Shown: positions 53,001 through 62,305, counted from the stretch's first letter. The stretch: DNA of 64,000 nucleotides from Nitrospira sp. (GCA_020846195.1 JADLEJ010000031.1:1-64000); one strand, 5' to 3'. Notes: generated from the sequence alone by a model not told the origin. A program made the numbers and translations.

Positions 53001-54272
53001 ATGCGATTACGATTCTGGCAGACTTTCCCGTTCCATGTCTTTCTCGCATCCCTGTGCCTGCTTGCGCTCACGCTGAGCCTCCCGCCATTAGACTTTGACA
53101 ACGCGCTGGCCGCCGCAGCCGACACCCGTTCCCATCGCCCTCATAAGGACAAAACTAAAGGCACGCCCGCCTCGATGATGCCGGCCACAGTCCAAAACTT
53201 TCGCATATTCTCAACGCCTGAGCGGACAAGGCTCGTGCTCGATCTGGATCGCCACACGAAGGTCACCGAGCGCAAATCGGCGGATTCCGATGCAGTCGTC
53301 ATTCGGCTTCCTCACGCGGCCATGAGCCAGTCGGCCAAACACCGGCTCGACCGCGGCATTATTCCCGCCCCGTTTCAGGTTTCACAGACCGCCGACGGCG
53401 CAGTCACCGTGACCTTGCCGACACAGGCGATCCGCAGTTACAAACAGTTCTCGCTCGAGAACCCTGCCCGGCTGGTGGTGGATGTCATTCCTGGCATCGC
53501 CGCGCCGGAGGCGCTCGCACCGAATCAGACGCCGCCCTCACCAGCCGCGTTCGAGCCGCCGCCGCAGCCGACGATCCCGCAAGCAAAGTCGTTCAAGACC
53601 ATCGTGATCGACCCCGGCCACGGCGGAAAAGATCCCGGCGCGCGCGGCGCGCGCGGCACGGAGGAAAAGGACATTACGTTGAAAGTGGCCTTGCGGCTGC
53701 GCGATCTCCTCAGCAAACAGCCCGGCCTGCGAGTGCTCATGACGCGCGATCAAGATGTCTTCGTCGAGCTGGAAGAGCGAGCAAAATTCGCCAACCGCCA
53801 CGATGCCGACCTCTTCGTCTCCATCCATGTGAATTCCCATCCCTCGCGGGCGGTCAAAGGCATCGAGATTTACCACTTCGGAGAGGCCAAGGATCAGCGG
53901 GCGCTGGAAGTCGCGGCGCGCGAAAACGGAACGCCGCTGAATAGCACCGGCGCAGGCGTGGAATATTTCCTCGCGGACCTGCTCACGGCAAAGAAAATCG
54001 AAGAGTCGATGGAGCTGGCCTGGACCGCAAAAGAGTCTCTGGTGGCCCATATGAGCGGCCACTACCACATTACCGACCATGGGGTGAAGACCGCGCCGTT
54101 TTACGTCCTTCGCTACACCAGCATGCCGAGCATCCTGGCTGAAATCGCCTATATCTCCAATCCATCAGAAGAAGACTTACTGCGGAAGACCTCGTTCACC
54201 CGCGATGTCGCCGACTCGCTGCTGAGCGGCGTGACATCGTTCCTGGCCGCCAGCAAACCGACCGCGCGGTAA
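53001..54272 (+). CDS. N-acetylmuramoyl-L-alanine amidase (AMIN + Amidase_3)
   Basis: A 423-residue exported protein with signal sequence (FHVFLASLCLLALTLSLPPL). The AMIN domain is at about residues 55-160 (VQNFRIFSTPERTRLVLDLD, FSLENPARLVVDVIPG). A proline-rich linker leads to the zinc amidase at about 195-420: KTIVIDPGHGGKDPGARGAR, TRDQDVFVELEERAKFAN, DLFVSIHVNSHPS and SILAEIAYISNPSEE. The catalytic His and Glu are present. It cleaves septal peptidoglycan during cell division, like AmiC. There is no LysM domain. Confidence 0.94.
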   Translation: MRLRFWQTFPFHVFLASLCLLALTLSLPPLDFDNALAAAADTRSHRPHKDKTKGTPASMMPATVQNFRIFSTPERTRLVLDLDRHTKVTERKSADSDAVVIRLPHAAMSQSAKHRLDRGIIPAPFQVSQTADGAVTVTLPTQAIRSYKQFSLENPARLVVDVIPGIAAPEALAPNQTPPSPAAFEPPPQPTIPQAKSFKTIVIDPGHGGKDPGARGARGTEEKDITLKVALRLRDLLSKQPGLRVLMTRDQDVFVELEERAKFANRHDADLFVSIHVNSHPSRAVKGIEIYHFGEAKDQRALEVAARENGTPLNSTGAGVEYFLADLLTAKKIEESMELAWTAKESLVAHMSGHYHITDHGVKTAPFYVLRYTSMPSILAEIAYISNPSEEDLLRKTSFTRDVADSLLSGVTSFLAASKPTAR

Positions 54273-54294
54273 CGCACCCCGATCCGGGCACGCT

Positions 54295-55029
54295 ATGCCG
54301 ACGATCAAGCTCACGCTCGAATATGAAGGAACGCACTACGCCGGCTGGCAGCGGCAACTCAACCAGCCCACGGTCCAAGCGGCCGTCGAAACTGCGATCA
54401 CGCGCGTGACGCAGCAGACCATCTCCGTCGTCGCCGCGGGGCGCACCGACGCCGGTGTGCATGCGCTGGGACAAACCGTCAGCTTTCGCATCGACCGGGA
54501 GATGACCGCCTATGCCTGGACGATGGCGTTGAATGCCCACTTGCCTCCCGATATTGCCGTCCGCGCCGTCGACTTTCCAGCCGCGGAATTTCATGCCCGC
54601 TACGATGCGACAGGCAAGCTCTACCGATACCGGATCCTCAACCGCTCTCCCCGTCCTGCGCTGGACCGGCAGGTGCTCTGGCATGTCTATAAACCGCTGG
54701 ACGATACGGCAATGAACCGCGCGGCGATGCACCTCATTGGCTCGCACGATTTCTCTTCGTTCGAAACGCAACCGACCGAGAACGAAGACCCGGTCTGCCA
54801 CCTCCAGCGCCTCGCCGTCATTCGCGAAGGCGACGAGCTCCGTATCGACGCCTATGCCGACCGGTTTTTAAAGCAAATGGTCCGCAGCCTCGTGGGCACC
54901 TTAGTCGAAGCCGGCCAGGGGAAACGCGACGCCACCGGCTTTCCAGCCATTCTCGCCGCGCGCGACCGCCGCGCAGCCGGGAAAACCGCTCCGCCGCAAG
55001 GGCTCTACCTCGTCCGCGTCGATTACTGA
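54295..55029 (+). CDS. truA: tRNA pseudouridine(38-40) synthase
   Basis: A 244-residue TruA. The catalytic Asp is in AAGRTDAGVHALGQ (about residue 52). LEYEGTHYAGWQRQLNQPTV at the N-terminus, AVDFPAAEFHARYDATGKLY and FLKQMVRSLVGTLVEAGQGK are family signatures. It modifies uridines 38-40 in the anticodon arm of tRNAs. It lies 22 bases after the amidase gene and is probably co-transcribed with it. Confidence 0.96.
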   Translation: MPTIKLTLEYEGTHYAGWQRQLNQPTVQAAVETAITRVTQQTISVVAAGRTDAGVHALGQTVSFRIDREMTAYAWTMALNAHLPPDIAVRAVDFPAAEFHARYDATGKLYRYRILNRSPRPALDRQVLWHVYKPLDDTAMNRAAMHLIGSHDFSSFETQPTENEDPVCHLQRLAVIREGDELRIDAYADRFLKQMVRSLVGTLVEAGQGKRDATGFPAILAARDRRAAGKTAPPQGLYLVRVDY

Positions 55030-55116
55030 CGGACCGGCCACCTACAGGCAAATTCTGTAGTACTTTGCTATAGTGCGGCAGTCACTCGCTTACCCACCCG
55101 CATAAGGAGAATCGCT

Positions 55117-55428
55117 ATGAAAATTGCCAGCCTGGTAGCCCTCTCGCTCTTTTGGGCCGCGCTCGTGCTGACTCCGATATCCAGCGACGCCGCAGGCCAG
55201 CAAAATAAAATGACCGCGTGCAACAAGGAAGCGAACGAGAAAGGGTTGGGTGAGGGAAAGGGTGAAGAACGGAAGGCGTTTATGAAGGAATGCCTCTCTG
55301 CCAAGCCAGTGAAAAATGCGAAGACGGCTCAGCAGGAAAAGATGAAGGCCTGCAATAAAGAGGCGGGCGAGAAAACGCTAAAGGGCGACGAGCGGAAGAA
55401 ATTCATGAGCACCTGTCTCTCGAACTAG
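55117..55428 (+). CDS. PsiF-repeat protein
   Basis: A 103-residue secreted protein with a signal peptide (IASLVALSLFWAALVLTPIS). It carries two PsiF repeats: MTACNKEANEKGLG...RKAFMKECLS and MKACNKEAGEKTLKGDERKK then FMSTCLS. Each has the Cys pair and basic/acidic alternation typical of E. coli PsiF, whose gene responds to phosphate starvation; its function is unknown. No Pho box is seen. A 13-bp perfect hairpin follows the gene. Confidence 0.88.
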   Translation: MKIASLVALSLFWAALVLTPISSDAAGQQNKMTACNKEANEKGLGEGKGEERKAFMKECLSAKPVKNAKTAQQEKMKACNKEAGEKTLKGDERKKFMSTCLSN

Positions 55429-55445
55429 CCTAAACCTGCATCGAT

Positions 55446-55475
55446 ATTCCGGCGCGGCTCCCGCCGCGCCGGAAT
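55446..55475 (+). terminator. Hairpin terminator after psiF
   Basis: ATTCCGGCGCGGC and GCCGCGCCGGAAT form a perfect 13-bp stem with a TCCC loop. It is followed by CCACTCTCTCTGATTTATTC, with only weak T-richness, so termination may be partial or bidirectional with the cysE side. Confidence 0.65.
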
Positions 55476-55521
55476 CCACTCTCTCTGATTTATTCGACCA
55501 ATTCGTCTGACAATGAATGCA

Positions 55522-55646
55522 GCAGGATGATCAAAAAGGCGGTTCAGCAAGGCCGCAGGATCATTGCAATCGGAGGCGTGCCCTCTGGGCATGTAAGGAT
55601 TTCAATGATCCGAGAACGCCGCTAACAGCCTTATTCGGCATCTTGC
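55522..55646. repeat. Nested hairpin repeat element, copy B
   Basis: The outer arms near 55522-55548 and 55620-55646 pair imperfectly. An inner perfect 9-bp stem GGATCATTG/CAATGATCC (55558-55566, 55603-55611) encloses a small TGCCC-TCT-GGGCA hairpin. Shared motifs with copy A are CAAGGCCGCAGG and CCGAGAACGCCG. The right end is the last base of the cysE stop codon. Confidence 0.72.
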
Positions 55647-56296
55647 TAGAACGGCAGCTGGGAGTCGCGCGCCTCGAGCTTCTTGCGGAGCTCGATCAGT
55701 TCTTGTTCGAGCGCGATGAACCGGTCGCTGATGGGGTCGGGGAGGTTGGTTTGATCCATCGTGACATCGGGCAGCCGCTCGCCCTGCGTCTTGATGACGC
55801 GGGCCGGCACGCCGATGACGGTGGAATTGGGCGGGACGTTTTTGATGACGACGGAATTCGCGCCGATCTTGACGTTGTCGCCGATTTTGATGCCGCCGAG
55901 AATTTTCGCCCCAGCGCCGACGACGACGTGATTGCCCAGCGTCGGATGCCGCTTGCCGCGTTCTTTGCCGGTTCCACCGAGGGTGACGCCTTGGAACAGC
56001 GTCACAGAGTCACCGACTTCAGCGGTTTCGCCAATCACGACGCCCATTCCATGGTCGATGAAAAACCCGGTGCCGATCTTGGCGGATGGATGAATTTCGA
56101 TGCCGGTCAGCCAGCGGGCCAATTGAGACAAGGCCCTTGGCACAAACGGCACGCTATACGATTTCAACCAATGGGCGATTCGATAGATAAGCAGCGCGTG
56201 GAAACCGGCATAAGTTAAAACGACCTCCAGCCGGCTAGTGGCAGCCGGATCCCGATCGAAGATGGCCTGAAGATCCTGTCGAATGGCTTTTAGCAT
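55646..56296 (-). CDS. cysE: Serine O-acetyltransferase (EpsC/short CysE type)
   Basis: A 216-residue hexapeptide-repeat enzyme. The N-terminal helical part ([32 protein letters not shown]) is followed by the left-handed beta-helix with [20 protein letters not shown] (catalytic His), [20 protein letters not shown] and [20 protein letters not shown]. It acetylates serine with acetyl-CoA for cysteine synthesis. It is shorter than E. coli CysE (273), as in the EpsC-like group. No cysK is adjacent. A hairpin repeat begins at its stop codon. Confidence 0.94.
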   Translation of the reverse strand: MLKAIRQDLQAIFDRDPAATSRLEVVLTYAGFHALLIYRIAHWLKSYSVPFVPRALSQLARWLTGIEIHPSAKIGTGFFIDHGMGVVIGETAEVGDSVTLFQGVTLGGTGKERGKRHPTLGNHVVVGAGAKILGGIKIGDNVKIGANSVVIKNVPPNSTVIGVPARVIKTQGERLPDVTMDQTNLPDPISDRFIALEQELIELRKKLEARDSQLPF

Positions 56297-56342
56297 CGTG
56301 CGCTATCCTACGACGGTCGCAGGGATTCAATCAATCCGGCCG

Positions 56343-56828
56343 TCAGACCGCCTCGATCAAACAAACGGCATGGGCCTGCATGCCCTCTTCCCGTCCCACC
56401 GCGTCGAGCCCTTCGCCGCTTTTCACCTTCACATTCACTTGATCGGCATCGATTCCCATCGCCTGCGCCATCTGTTTCTGCATCGCAGCCAAAAAGGCAC
56501 TTAGCTTCGGCGCCTGCGCCACGATGATGGTATCGACATTGACGACTCGATACCCTTTCTTCGTCAACTTGCTCATGACATCTTCGAGCAGCTTCAGGCT
56601 GGAGATCCCTTTGTACTTCTGATCGGAACTGGGATAGTGCCGGCCTAAATCCCCTTCGCCCATCGCGCCCAATAAGGCGTCGCACACCGCATGGACCAGG
56701 ACATCGGAATCGGAATGGCCCAGCAGTCCTTTGGAATGGGGCACCTCAATCCCGCCAAGTATCAATTTCCGCCCGGCCCCAAGGGGGTGCACGTCATATC
56801 CACAACCCACGCGAATCTTCGCTGCCAT
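56343..56828 (-). CDS. ispF: 2-C-methyl-D-erythritol 2,4-cyclodiphosphate synthase
   Basis: A 161-residue MEP-pathway enzyme starting [21 protein letters not shown]12 and H14 bind the metal, LGHSDSDVLVHAVCDALLGA supplies the third ligand, DLGRHYPSSDQKYKGISSLK is the flexible loop, and VNVKVKSGEGLDAVGREEGM closes the active site. The start codon shares a base with the ispD stop (TAATG), so the two are coupled. The open frame further upstream belongs to ispD in another frame. Confidence 0.96.
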   Translation of the reverse strand: MAAKIRVGCGYDVHPLGAGRKLILGGIEVPHSKGLLGHSDSDVLVHAVCDALLGAMGEGDLGRHYPSSDQKYKGISSLKLLEDVMSKLTKKGYRVVNVDTIIVAQAPKLSAFLAAMQKQMAQAMGIDADQVNVKVKSGEGLDAVGREEGMQAHAVCLIEAV

Positions 56829-57544
56829 TACGATCCTCCCGAACGCGCGGCGGTACGGGAAGCTAGAATCGCCTCTCCGATGACCATATCTTCCGGCCGC
56901 GTCACTTTGATGTTTTCTCCGCTGCCTTCCACCACGACCACCGGATGCCCGGCCCATTCGAAGAGAAAGGCGTCGTCCGTCGCATGAACAGCTTCCGCAT
57001 GCGCCTTGCGGTGAGCCGCTTGCAACCGGGCGCGCTGAAAGGCCTGCGGCGTCTGCGCCAGCCATAATGGCTGGCGATCAACAGTGCGTTCGATGCGATG
57101 CTCAGCTCCAACCTGCTTGACGGTATCGCGCATCGGCAGCGCGATGATGGCGCCGCCATGCTGGCGCGCCGCCGCCACCACGTCCGCCACCATTTTCTCC
57201 GTGAGAAACGGCCGAACCGCATCATGCACAACGACAATCTCTGTTTCATCCGGCACATGATCGAGTGCATGCCGCACGGAATCCTGCCGCTCGCGCCCAC
57301 CCGCCACCACTTTGGTGATTTTCGAAAATCCGTACCGCACCGCCAGATCGTTCAGACAATAGTCGAGATCGGCTTGCGGAACCGCGAGGATGATCTGATC
57401 GATACAAGGCGAGGATTGCAGCACGCGCAAAGAATGCACGACGAGGGGCTCACCGCCTAGCGCGAGAAACTGCTTCGGAACTGAGCCGCCCATCCGCAGC
57501 CCCTTGCCGGCAGCGGGCACGACCGCGACCACACGTCTATCCAC
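56828..57544 (-). CDS. ispD: 2-C-methyl-D-erythritol 4-phosphate cytidylyltransferase
   Basis: A 238-residue enzyme that joins CTP and MEP. The N-terminal [20 protein letters not shown] holds the CTP-binding glycine-rich loop. [18 protein letters not shown] and [16 protein letters not shown] are signatures, and [19 protein letters not shown] and IKVTRPEDM lie in the C-terminal part. With ispF it provides two steps of isoprenoid synthesis. It overlaps the PIN/TRAM gene by 8 bases. Confidence 0.96.
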   Translation of the reverse strand: MDRRVVAVVPAAGKGLRMGGSVPKQFLALGGEPLVVHSLRVLQSSPCIDQIILAVPQADLDYCLNDLAVRYGFSKITKVVAGGRERQDSVRHALDHVPDETEIVVVHDAVRPFLTEKMVADVVAAARQHGGAIIALPMRDTVKQVGAEHRIERTVDRQPLWLAQTPQAFQRARLQAAHRKAHAEAVHATDDAFLFEWAGHPVVVVEGSGENIKVTRPEDMVIGEAILASRTAARSGGS

Positions 57545-58562
57545 GAGCGACTTGCAGCTCCTCTCGCTCGGCCTCTTCTTTCAGCCTGGTGAAAATCATC
57601 CGCCCGGCGGTCGTCTGCAAGACGCTGGTGACGACCACATCGACGTTTCGGCCGATGCACCGGCGGGCATTGTCCACAACGATCATGGTCCCGTCGTCGA
57701 GATAGGCGACGCCTTGGCCCGCCTCTTTGCCTTCCTTCAAGACAAAGACACGGATCGTCTCACCCGGCAGCACAACAGGCCGCAAGGCGTTGCACAACTC
57801 GTTGATGTTGAGCACCCGCACTCCCTGCAACTCGGCCACTTTATTCAGATTCAAATCGTTCGTCATGATGCGCGCGCCTTTTTTCTTGGCAAAGACGACC
57901 AGCTTCGCATCGACTTCCTTCACATTCGGAAAATCCTCTTCCACAACCTGCACATCGATATCCGCCATTTTCTGAATCTTGTTGAGAACGTCGAGCCCCC
58001 GTCGGCCGCGAGCGCGCTTCAAAGAGTCCGACGAATCGGCGATATGCTGTAGCTCGTGCAAGATGAACTGCGGAACGAACATCGTGCCTTCCAGAAAGCC
58101 TGTTTCACACAAGTCCGCAACACGGCCATCGATAATGACACTCGTATCGAGCACTTTGAGACTATTCGAACCGCTGGGGAGATCGGAGGGCCGAGGTCGA
58201 GGCATCGGGAACCGCTCCCGCCCAAACCGCGCCCCGAGCACCAGTCCTAGATAGGGAAACCCGAGCAGAAAAACCAGCCCACCGATATGAAAGAGGAAGG
58301 TTTGGACATCGAAGATTTCACCGCCGACCCACTCGACCAAGCCGGTCATCAACAACCCAACCGCCAGACCCGCCGTCGCACCGACAATGATGCCGAAAGA
58401 CAAGGTTCGCAACGCGTATTCGCCCATGACGATCAACCCGCCGGTGACCATCCCGATTCCGAACCCGTATAGCCAGAACGAACCGCTGGCATTTTCGGCC
58501 CGTAGAAACAGAGCCATGCCCGCCAGCGCACTAAGAAGGATGAATAGGGCTCGCGATATCAT
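57537..58562 (-). CDS. PIN/TRAM-domain membrane nuclease (YacL-like)
   Basis: A 341-residue protein. Four N-terminal membrane helices ([71 protein letters not shown]) are followed by a PIN nuclease domain: [62 protein letters not shown]-terminal TRAM domain ([40 protein letters not shown]) completes it. The gene is often next to ispD, as here. It probably processes RNA at the membrane. The start has a strong GGAGG site and a GC-rich hairpin just before it. Confidence 0.9.
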   Translation of the reverse strand: MISRALFILLSALAGMALFLRAENASGSFWLYGFGIGMVTGGLIVMGEYALRTLSFGIIVGATAGLAVGLLMTGLVEWVGGEIFDVQTFLFHIGGLVFLLGFPYLGLVLGARFGRERFPMPRPRPSDLPSGSNSLKVLDTSVIIDGRVADLCETGFLEGTMFVPQFILHELQHIADSSDSLKRARGRRGLDVLNKIQKMADIDVQVVEEDFPNVKEVDAKLVVFAKKKGARIMTNDLNLNKVAELQGVRVLNINELCNALRPVVLPGETIRVFVLKEGKEAGQGVAYLDDGTMIVVDNARRCIGRNVDVVVTSVLQTTAGRMIFTRLKEEAEREELQVARG

Positions 58563-58584
58563 ACCGGAACCTCCTCTCCCTCAT

Positions 58585-58607
58585 GGCGCCCCTCCGGGCG
58601 CCCTTTT
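58585..58607 (+). terminator. Hairpin with short T-run between degQ-like and PIN/TRAM genes
   Basis: GGCGCCC-CTCC-GGGCGCC is followed by CTTTTA on the plus strand. Both neighbours read leftwards, so on their transcript this is a hairpin in front of the PIN/TRAM ribosome site, without a U-run. It could be a terminator for antisense transcription or a 5' leader structure. Confidence 0.45.
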
Positions 58608-58706
58608 ATCGATTTATGGGCGGGAATATGCGAGGCCTTGTCCGCCCTTGCCTCCTCCACCATTTTCGTATGGACATCGGCGAGACAGAGTCCGCCGCTC
58701 ACGCCG

Positions 58707-60245
58707 TCATGGACGGAGTGTCAGATAAATCGTCCGTCCCTGCCGTTTCAACAGCATGAGCACGGCCTCGTCTTTCGGCAGCTTGGCCGCGATGCGCTCG
58801 TACGTTTTCATCGATGTCACCGATTGCCGGTTGATCTCAATAATTACGTCGCCTTCCCGCACGCCCGTCTCCTCGGCGGTGCTGCCGGGCTTCACCCGCA
58901 CCACCATGACGCCGCGCTCGCTGGACTTCAGGCCATACCGGCCGGCCACTTCATCCGTCAATTCCCGCACATCCAGATCCGACAGAATTCCGGTCGGCGC
59001 CGCCATTTCAGCCGACTCTTCCTCCCCCGATTGCGCCATGGACTTCGGCTGCTCGGCGATGGACAGGTCGATTGTTTTCGGCTTCTTCTCGCGGATCAAT
59101 TTGACCGAAACCTTCTTCCCCACCGGCGTCTGCGCCACCGCATTCCGCAGATGGGTCGGAGAATCCATCGGCTTTCCGTCGTATTCAGTGATGACATCGG
59201 CGCGTTCGATCCCGGCTTTCTTAGCTGGGCTGTCATCCATGACATCGCTCACCAGTACGCCCTTGGTCTCGCTCACGCCGAACTGCTTGGCCAACTCAGG
59301 CGTCAACTCCTGAATCGAGACCCCCAGCCAGCCACGGACCACTTTCCCGGTTTTGACTAGCTGATCCATGATGGAACGGGCCATGTTACTCGGCACTGAA
59401 AACCCGATTCCCATATTGCCGCCGCTTTGGCTGAAGATCGCGGTATTGATTCCAGCCAGCTCGCCGCGCACATTGACGAGCGCTCCGCCGGAGTTTCCCG
59501 GATTGATGGCCGCGTCGGTTTGAATAAAGTCTTCGTACTCCGCAATGCCCGCCGCCCGCCCTAAGGCGCTGACAATACCCAGCGTGACGGTCTGCGTGAG
59601 GCCGAATGGATTACCGACCGCCAGCACAAATTCGCCGACTTCCAATTGATCGGAGTCGGCCCACGCGACGGTCGGCAAGTTCGCCGCGTCGATCTTCACA
59701 ACCGCAATGTCGGTTTTGGGATCGGTCCCGATCAGCTTGGCTTTAAACTCGCGCTTGTCCGAAAGCGTCACTCGAATTTCATCGGCCTTGCCGACCACGT
59801 GGTTATTCGTGATGATCAGCCCATCCGACTCAACGATCACGCCTGACCCTAATCCACGCTCTTTCTTCTCTTTCGGCTGTTGCTGCTCAAACCGGCGGAA
59901 AAATTCATCCCCAAAAAACTTGCGAAAAAACGGATCTTCGAACGGCGCCGCCTGAGCTCCATCCGCCTTGCCGCTCTTGATCGCATAAATGTTGACGACC
60001 GCCGGCTTGACCGCTTTGGCGATCTCGACGAATGTCTGGCTCCCCATTCCCGGCAGCACAGGCTGCGGGGCCGTCGAGACCGGCCTCGCCAGCGGAGGTG
60101 CTGCGCTATCGGGAACGGCATGCCCGTTCGACAACCAGCCTAGATCGGAGGCCACCACAAATCCGATGATGATCCCCGCTGTGAGCAGCACCGCGGCAAC
60201 CATCCAGCTGCGGCTCGATTCAGGCCCCTGACTGTGTGTGTTCAT
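58707..60245 (-). CDS. DegQ/HtrA-type periplasmic serine protease
   Basis: A 512-residue Do-family protease. An N-terminal helix at residues 16-34 (VAAVLLTAGIIIGFVVASD) is a signal or anchor. The catalytic triad is H149 (ITNNHVVG), D179 (PKTDIAVVKID) and S252 (NPGNSGGALV). Two PDZ domains follow: about 305-390 (GWLGVSIQELTPELAKQFG) and 425-510 (ERGVMVVRVKPGSTAEETGV). It degrades misfolded envelope proteins. The gene is alone, 41 bases after the aldolase gene. Confidence 0.93.
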   Translation of the reverse strand: MNTHSQGPESSRSWMVAAVLLTAGIIIGFVVASDLGWLSNGHAVPDSAAPPLARPVSTAPQPVLPGMGSQTFVEIAKAVKPAVVNIYAIKSGKADGAQAAPFEDPFFRKFFGDEFFRRFEQQQPKEKKERGLGSGVIVESDGLIITNNHVVGKADEIRVTLSDKREFKAKLIGTDPKTDIAVVKIDAANLPTVAWADSDQLEVGEFVLAVGNPFGLTQTVTLGIVSALGRAAGIAEYEDFIQTDAAINPGNSGGALVNVRGELAGINTAIFSQSGGNMGIGFSVPSNMARSIMDQLVKTGKVVRGWLGVSIQELTPELAKQFGVSETKGVLVSDVMDDSPAKKAGIERADVITEYDGKPMDSPTHLRNAVAQTPVGKKVSVKLIREKKPKTIDLSIAEQPKSMAQSGEEESAEMAAPTGILSDLDVRELTDEVAGRYGLKSSERGVMVVRVKPGSTAEETGVREGDVIIEINRQSVTSMKTYERIAAKLPKDEAVLMLLKRQGRTIYLTLRP

Positions 60246-60285
60246 GATTCGTCTACCTTCGTCCGATGAATCGCCTGCAGGGCAG

Positions 60286-61209
60286 TTATTGAACCTCTCC
60301 CGAATAGATCCCCATAATCGTATGGAGAAATTTCACCGCCTCCGCCTTCGGACGCTGGAAGGAATTCCGCCCGATGATGCTGCCGAACCCGCCGCCGTCC
60401 CGGATGGCCCGGGCTTCATCGAACACGTTCTTGTCCTCGCTCTTAGCACCGCCGGAGAAAATCACGATGCGGCGGCCGTCGAACGAACTCTGCACCACAT
60501 GCTTCACGCGCTCGGCCAGAGTTTTGATCGGAATTTGCGTCGTTTCATAAACCTTCTTGGCCGCCGCCTGTTCGAGATGGGCCGTCGGCAACTTGACCTT
60601 GATGATATGAGCGCCGAGTTGCGCGGCGATCTGCGCCGCATAGGCGCCGACGTCCATCGCCGTTTCTCCCTCTTTGCTGAGCGACGACCCCCGCGGATAG
60701 GACCAGACGACGACCGCCAGGCCGGAGGCCTTGGCCTCTTCCGTAATCGCCCGCAGCTGCTCATACATGGTATTGCAATGAGCCGATCCAGGATAAATCG
60801 TAAATCCCACCGCCGCACAGCCTAACCGCAAGGCATCTCTGACGCTGCTCGTCACCGACGGCAGCGGATCTTTCTCATCGTGCAACACATCGTGATTATT
60901 CAACTTGAGGATCAGTGGAATCTGGCCCGCAAAATGACTGGCACCCGCTTCAAGAAATCCCAAAGGCGCGGCATAGGCATTACAGCCCGCATCGATGCCC
61001 AGTTGAAAATGGTAGTGGGGATTATACCCGGCCGGATTGGGCGCAAAGCTGCGGGCCGGCCCATGCTCGAATCCCTGATCGACCGGAAGAATCACAAGCT
61101 TCCCTGTCCCGGCCAATTTGCCATGGCGCAACATGCGCGCCAAATTCGCCTTCGTGCCTGCGTTATCACTTTCATACCAACTGAGAATTTCCCGTACACG
61201 ATCTGCCAT
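60286..61209 (-). CDS. Fructose-bisphosphate aldolase class I (FbaB/DhnA type)
   Basis: A 307-residue Schiff-base aldolase of the archaeal/DhnA class: LVILPVDQGFEHGPARSFAP at the N-terminus, CAAVGFTIYPGSAHCNTMYE, AVVVWSYPRGSSLSKEGE, AAQLGAHIIKVKLPTAHLEQ and RRIVIFSGGAKSEDKNVFDE with the phosphate-binding loop. The lysine in IIKVKLP is the likely Schiff-base residue. It splits fructose 1,6-bisphosphate in glycolysis/gluconeogenesis. It is next to a class I fructose-bisphosphatase gene, so the pair favours gluconeogenesis or carbon fixation routes. Confidence 0.92.
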   Translation of the reverse strand: MADRVREILSWYESDNAGTKANLARMLRHGKLAGTGKLVILPVDQGFEHGPARSFAPNPAGYNPHYHFQLGIDAGCNAYAAPLGFLEAGASHFAGQIPLILKLNNHDVLHDEKDPLPSVTSSVRDALRLGCAAVGFTIYPGSAHCNTMYEQLRAITEEAKASGLAVVVWSYPRGSSLSKEGETAMDVGAYAAQIAAQLGAHIIKVKLPTAHLEQAAAKKVYETTQIPIKTLAERVKHVVQSSFDGRRIVIFSGGAKSEDKNVFDEARAIRDGGGFGSIIGRNSFQRPKAEAVKFLHTIMGIYSGEVQ

Positions 61210-61247
61210 GACAATCCTCCCGGAGAAAATGACGTGAAGAATGCGCG

Positions 61248-62252
61248 TTACGCCCGGCCCTGAGTAAAGGCCTCGGCTGTTTCGACATCGCCCCGACTGC
61301 CGATAATCACGGGGACCCGCTGGTGAAGTTCTTTCGGCTCAATATCAAGAATTCGCATCGCGCCGGTAGAGACCCGCCCCCCGGCCTGTTCCACCACCAA
61401 GCCCAAGGGATTGGCTTCGTAAAGGAGCCGCAGTTTTCCTTCCGGCTTGGCCACTTCATCTGGATAGAGGTAGACGCCTCCTTCCAGCAGAATGCGATGC
61501 ACATCCGCAACGAGACACCCTGAATAGCGGCCGCTATACGGCCGGCCGGCCGCCTTGTCAGGAGTCTTCAGAAACTCGATATATTTCCGCATCCCGGGAG
61601 TCCACTTATGGCTGTTGCCTTCATTCGCCGCATAGATTTTCCCTCGCTCGGGAATCCGAATGCGTTCATGCGAGAGCAAGTATTCCCCGATGCCTGGATC
61701 GAGGGTAAACCCATGCACGCCCTGCCCGGTGGTATACACCAGCATCGTGCTGGATCCGAATAGCAAATACCCAGCCGCGACCTGCTCAATCCCTTTTTTC
61801 AACAGATCGCCCTCTGTCGGCGGGCGATCGGTCCGCGTATGCTTCAGCACGGAAAACACCGATCCCAAGGGCATATTGCAATCGGTATTGGACGAGCCAT
61901 CGAGAGGGTCGAAGAGCAGCATGTATTTCCCCTGAGGCCAATTCTCAGGCAGAGACACCATCTGCGCCATTTCCTCGGAACCTAGCGCACAAACCAGGCC
62001 GTTGCCCTGGAACGCGCGAAGGAACGTCTCGTTGGCAATCTCGTCCAACTTCTTAACGGTTTCGCCTTGCACATTGGTGTGGCCGGTTGTGCCGAGAATA
62101 TTAATCAGGCCAGCACGCCGCAGATCGTGCGCGATGATTTTCCCGACGAGTCCGATCTGACTCAGCAAGCTGGAAAATTCACCGGTCGCTCCCGGGTGAC
62201 CAGCCTGATTGCGAATGATAAAGCGGCTTAATGTAAGGGGAAATTGGCCCAT
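61248..62252 (-). CDS. fbp: Fructose-1,6-bisphosphatase class I
   Basis: A 334-residue enzyme starting MGQFPLTLSRFIIRNQAGHP; the frame continues upstream but the family begins there. Metal and substrate residues are in CALGSEEMAQMVSLPENW, MLLFDPLDGSSNTDCNMPLG, YAANEGNSHKWTPGMRKYIE, RYSGCLVADVHRILLEGGVY and RLLYEANPLGLVVEQAGG. It removes the 1-phosphate irreversibly in gluconeogenesis or the Calvin-type cycle. Length is like E. coli Fbp (332). Confidence 0.95.
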   Translation of the reverse strand: MGQFPLTLSRFIIRNQAGHPGATGEFSSLLSQIGLVGKIIAHDLRRAGLINILGTTGHTNVQGETVKKLDEIANETFLRAFQGNGLVCALGSEEMAQMVSLPENWPQGKYMLLFDPLDGSSNTDCNMPLGSVFSVLKHTRTDRPPTEGDLLKKGIEQVAAGYLLFGSSTMLVYTTGQGVHGFTLDPGIGEYLLSHERIRIPERGKIYAANEGNSHKWTPGMRKYIEFLKTPDKAAGRPYSGRYSGCLVADVHRILLEGGVYLYPDEVAKPEGKLRLLYEANPLGLVVEQAGGRVSTGAMRILDIEPKELHQRVPVIIGSRGDVETAEAFTQGRA

Positions 62253-62305
62253 AGTGCAGGCAGTATAGCGGGTTTGTCCGATCCCGGCAATGAAAGTTCG
62301 CTCTC

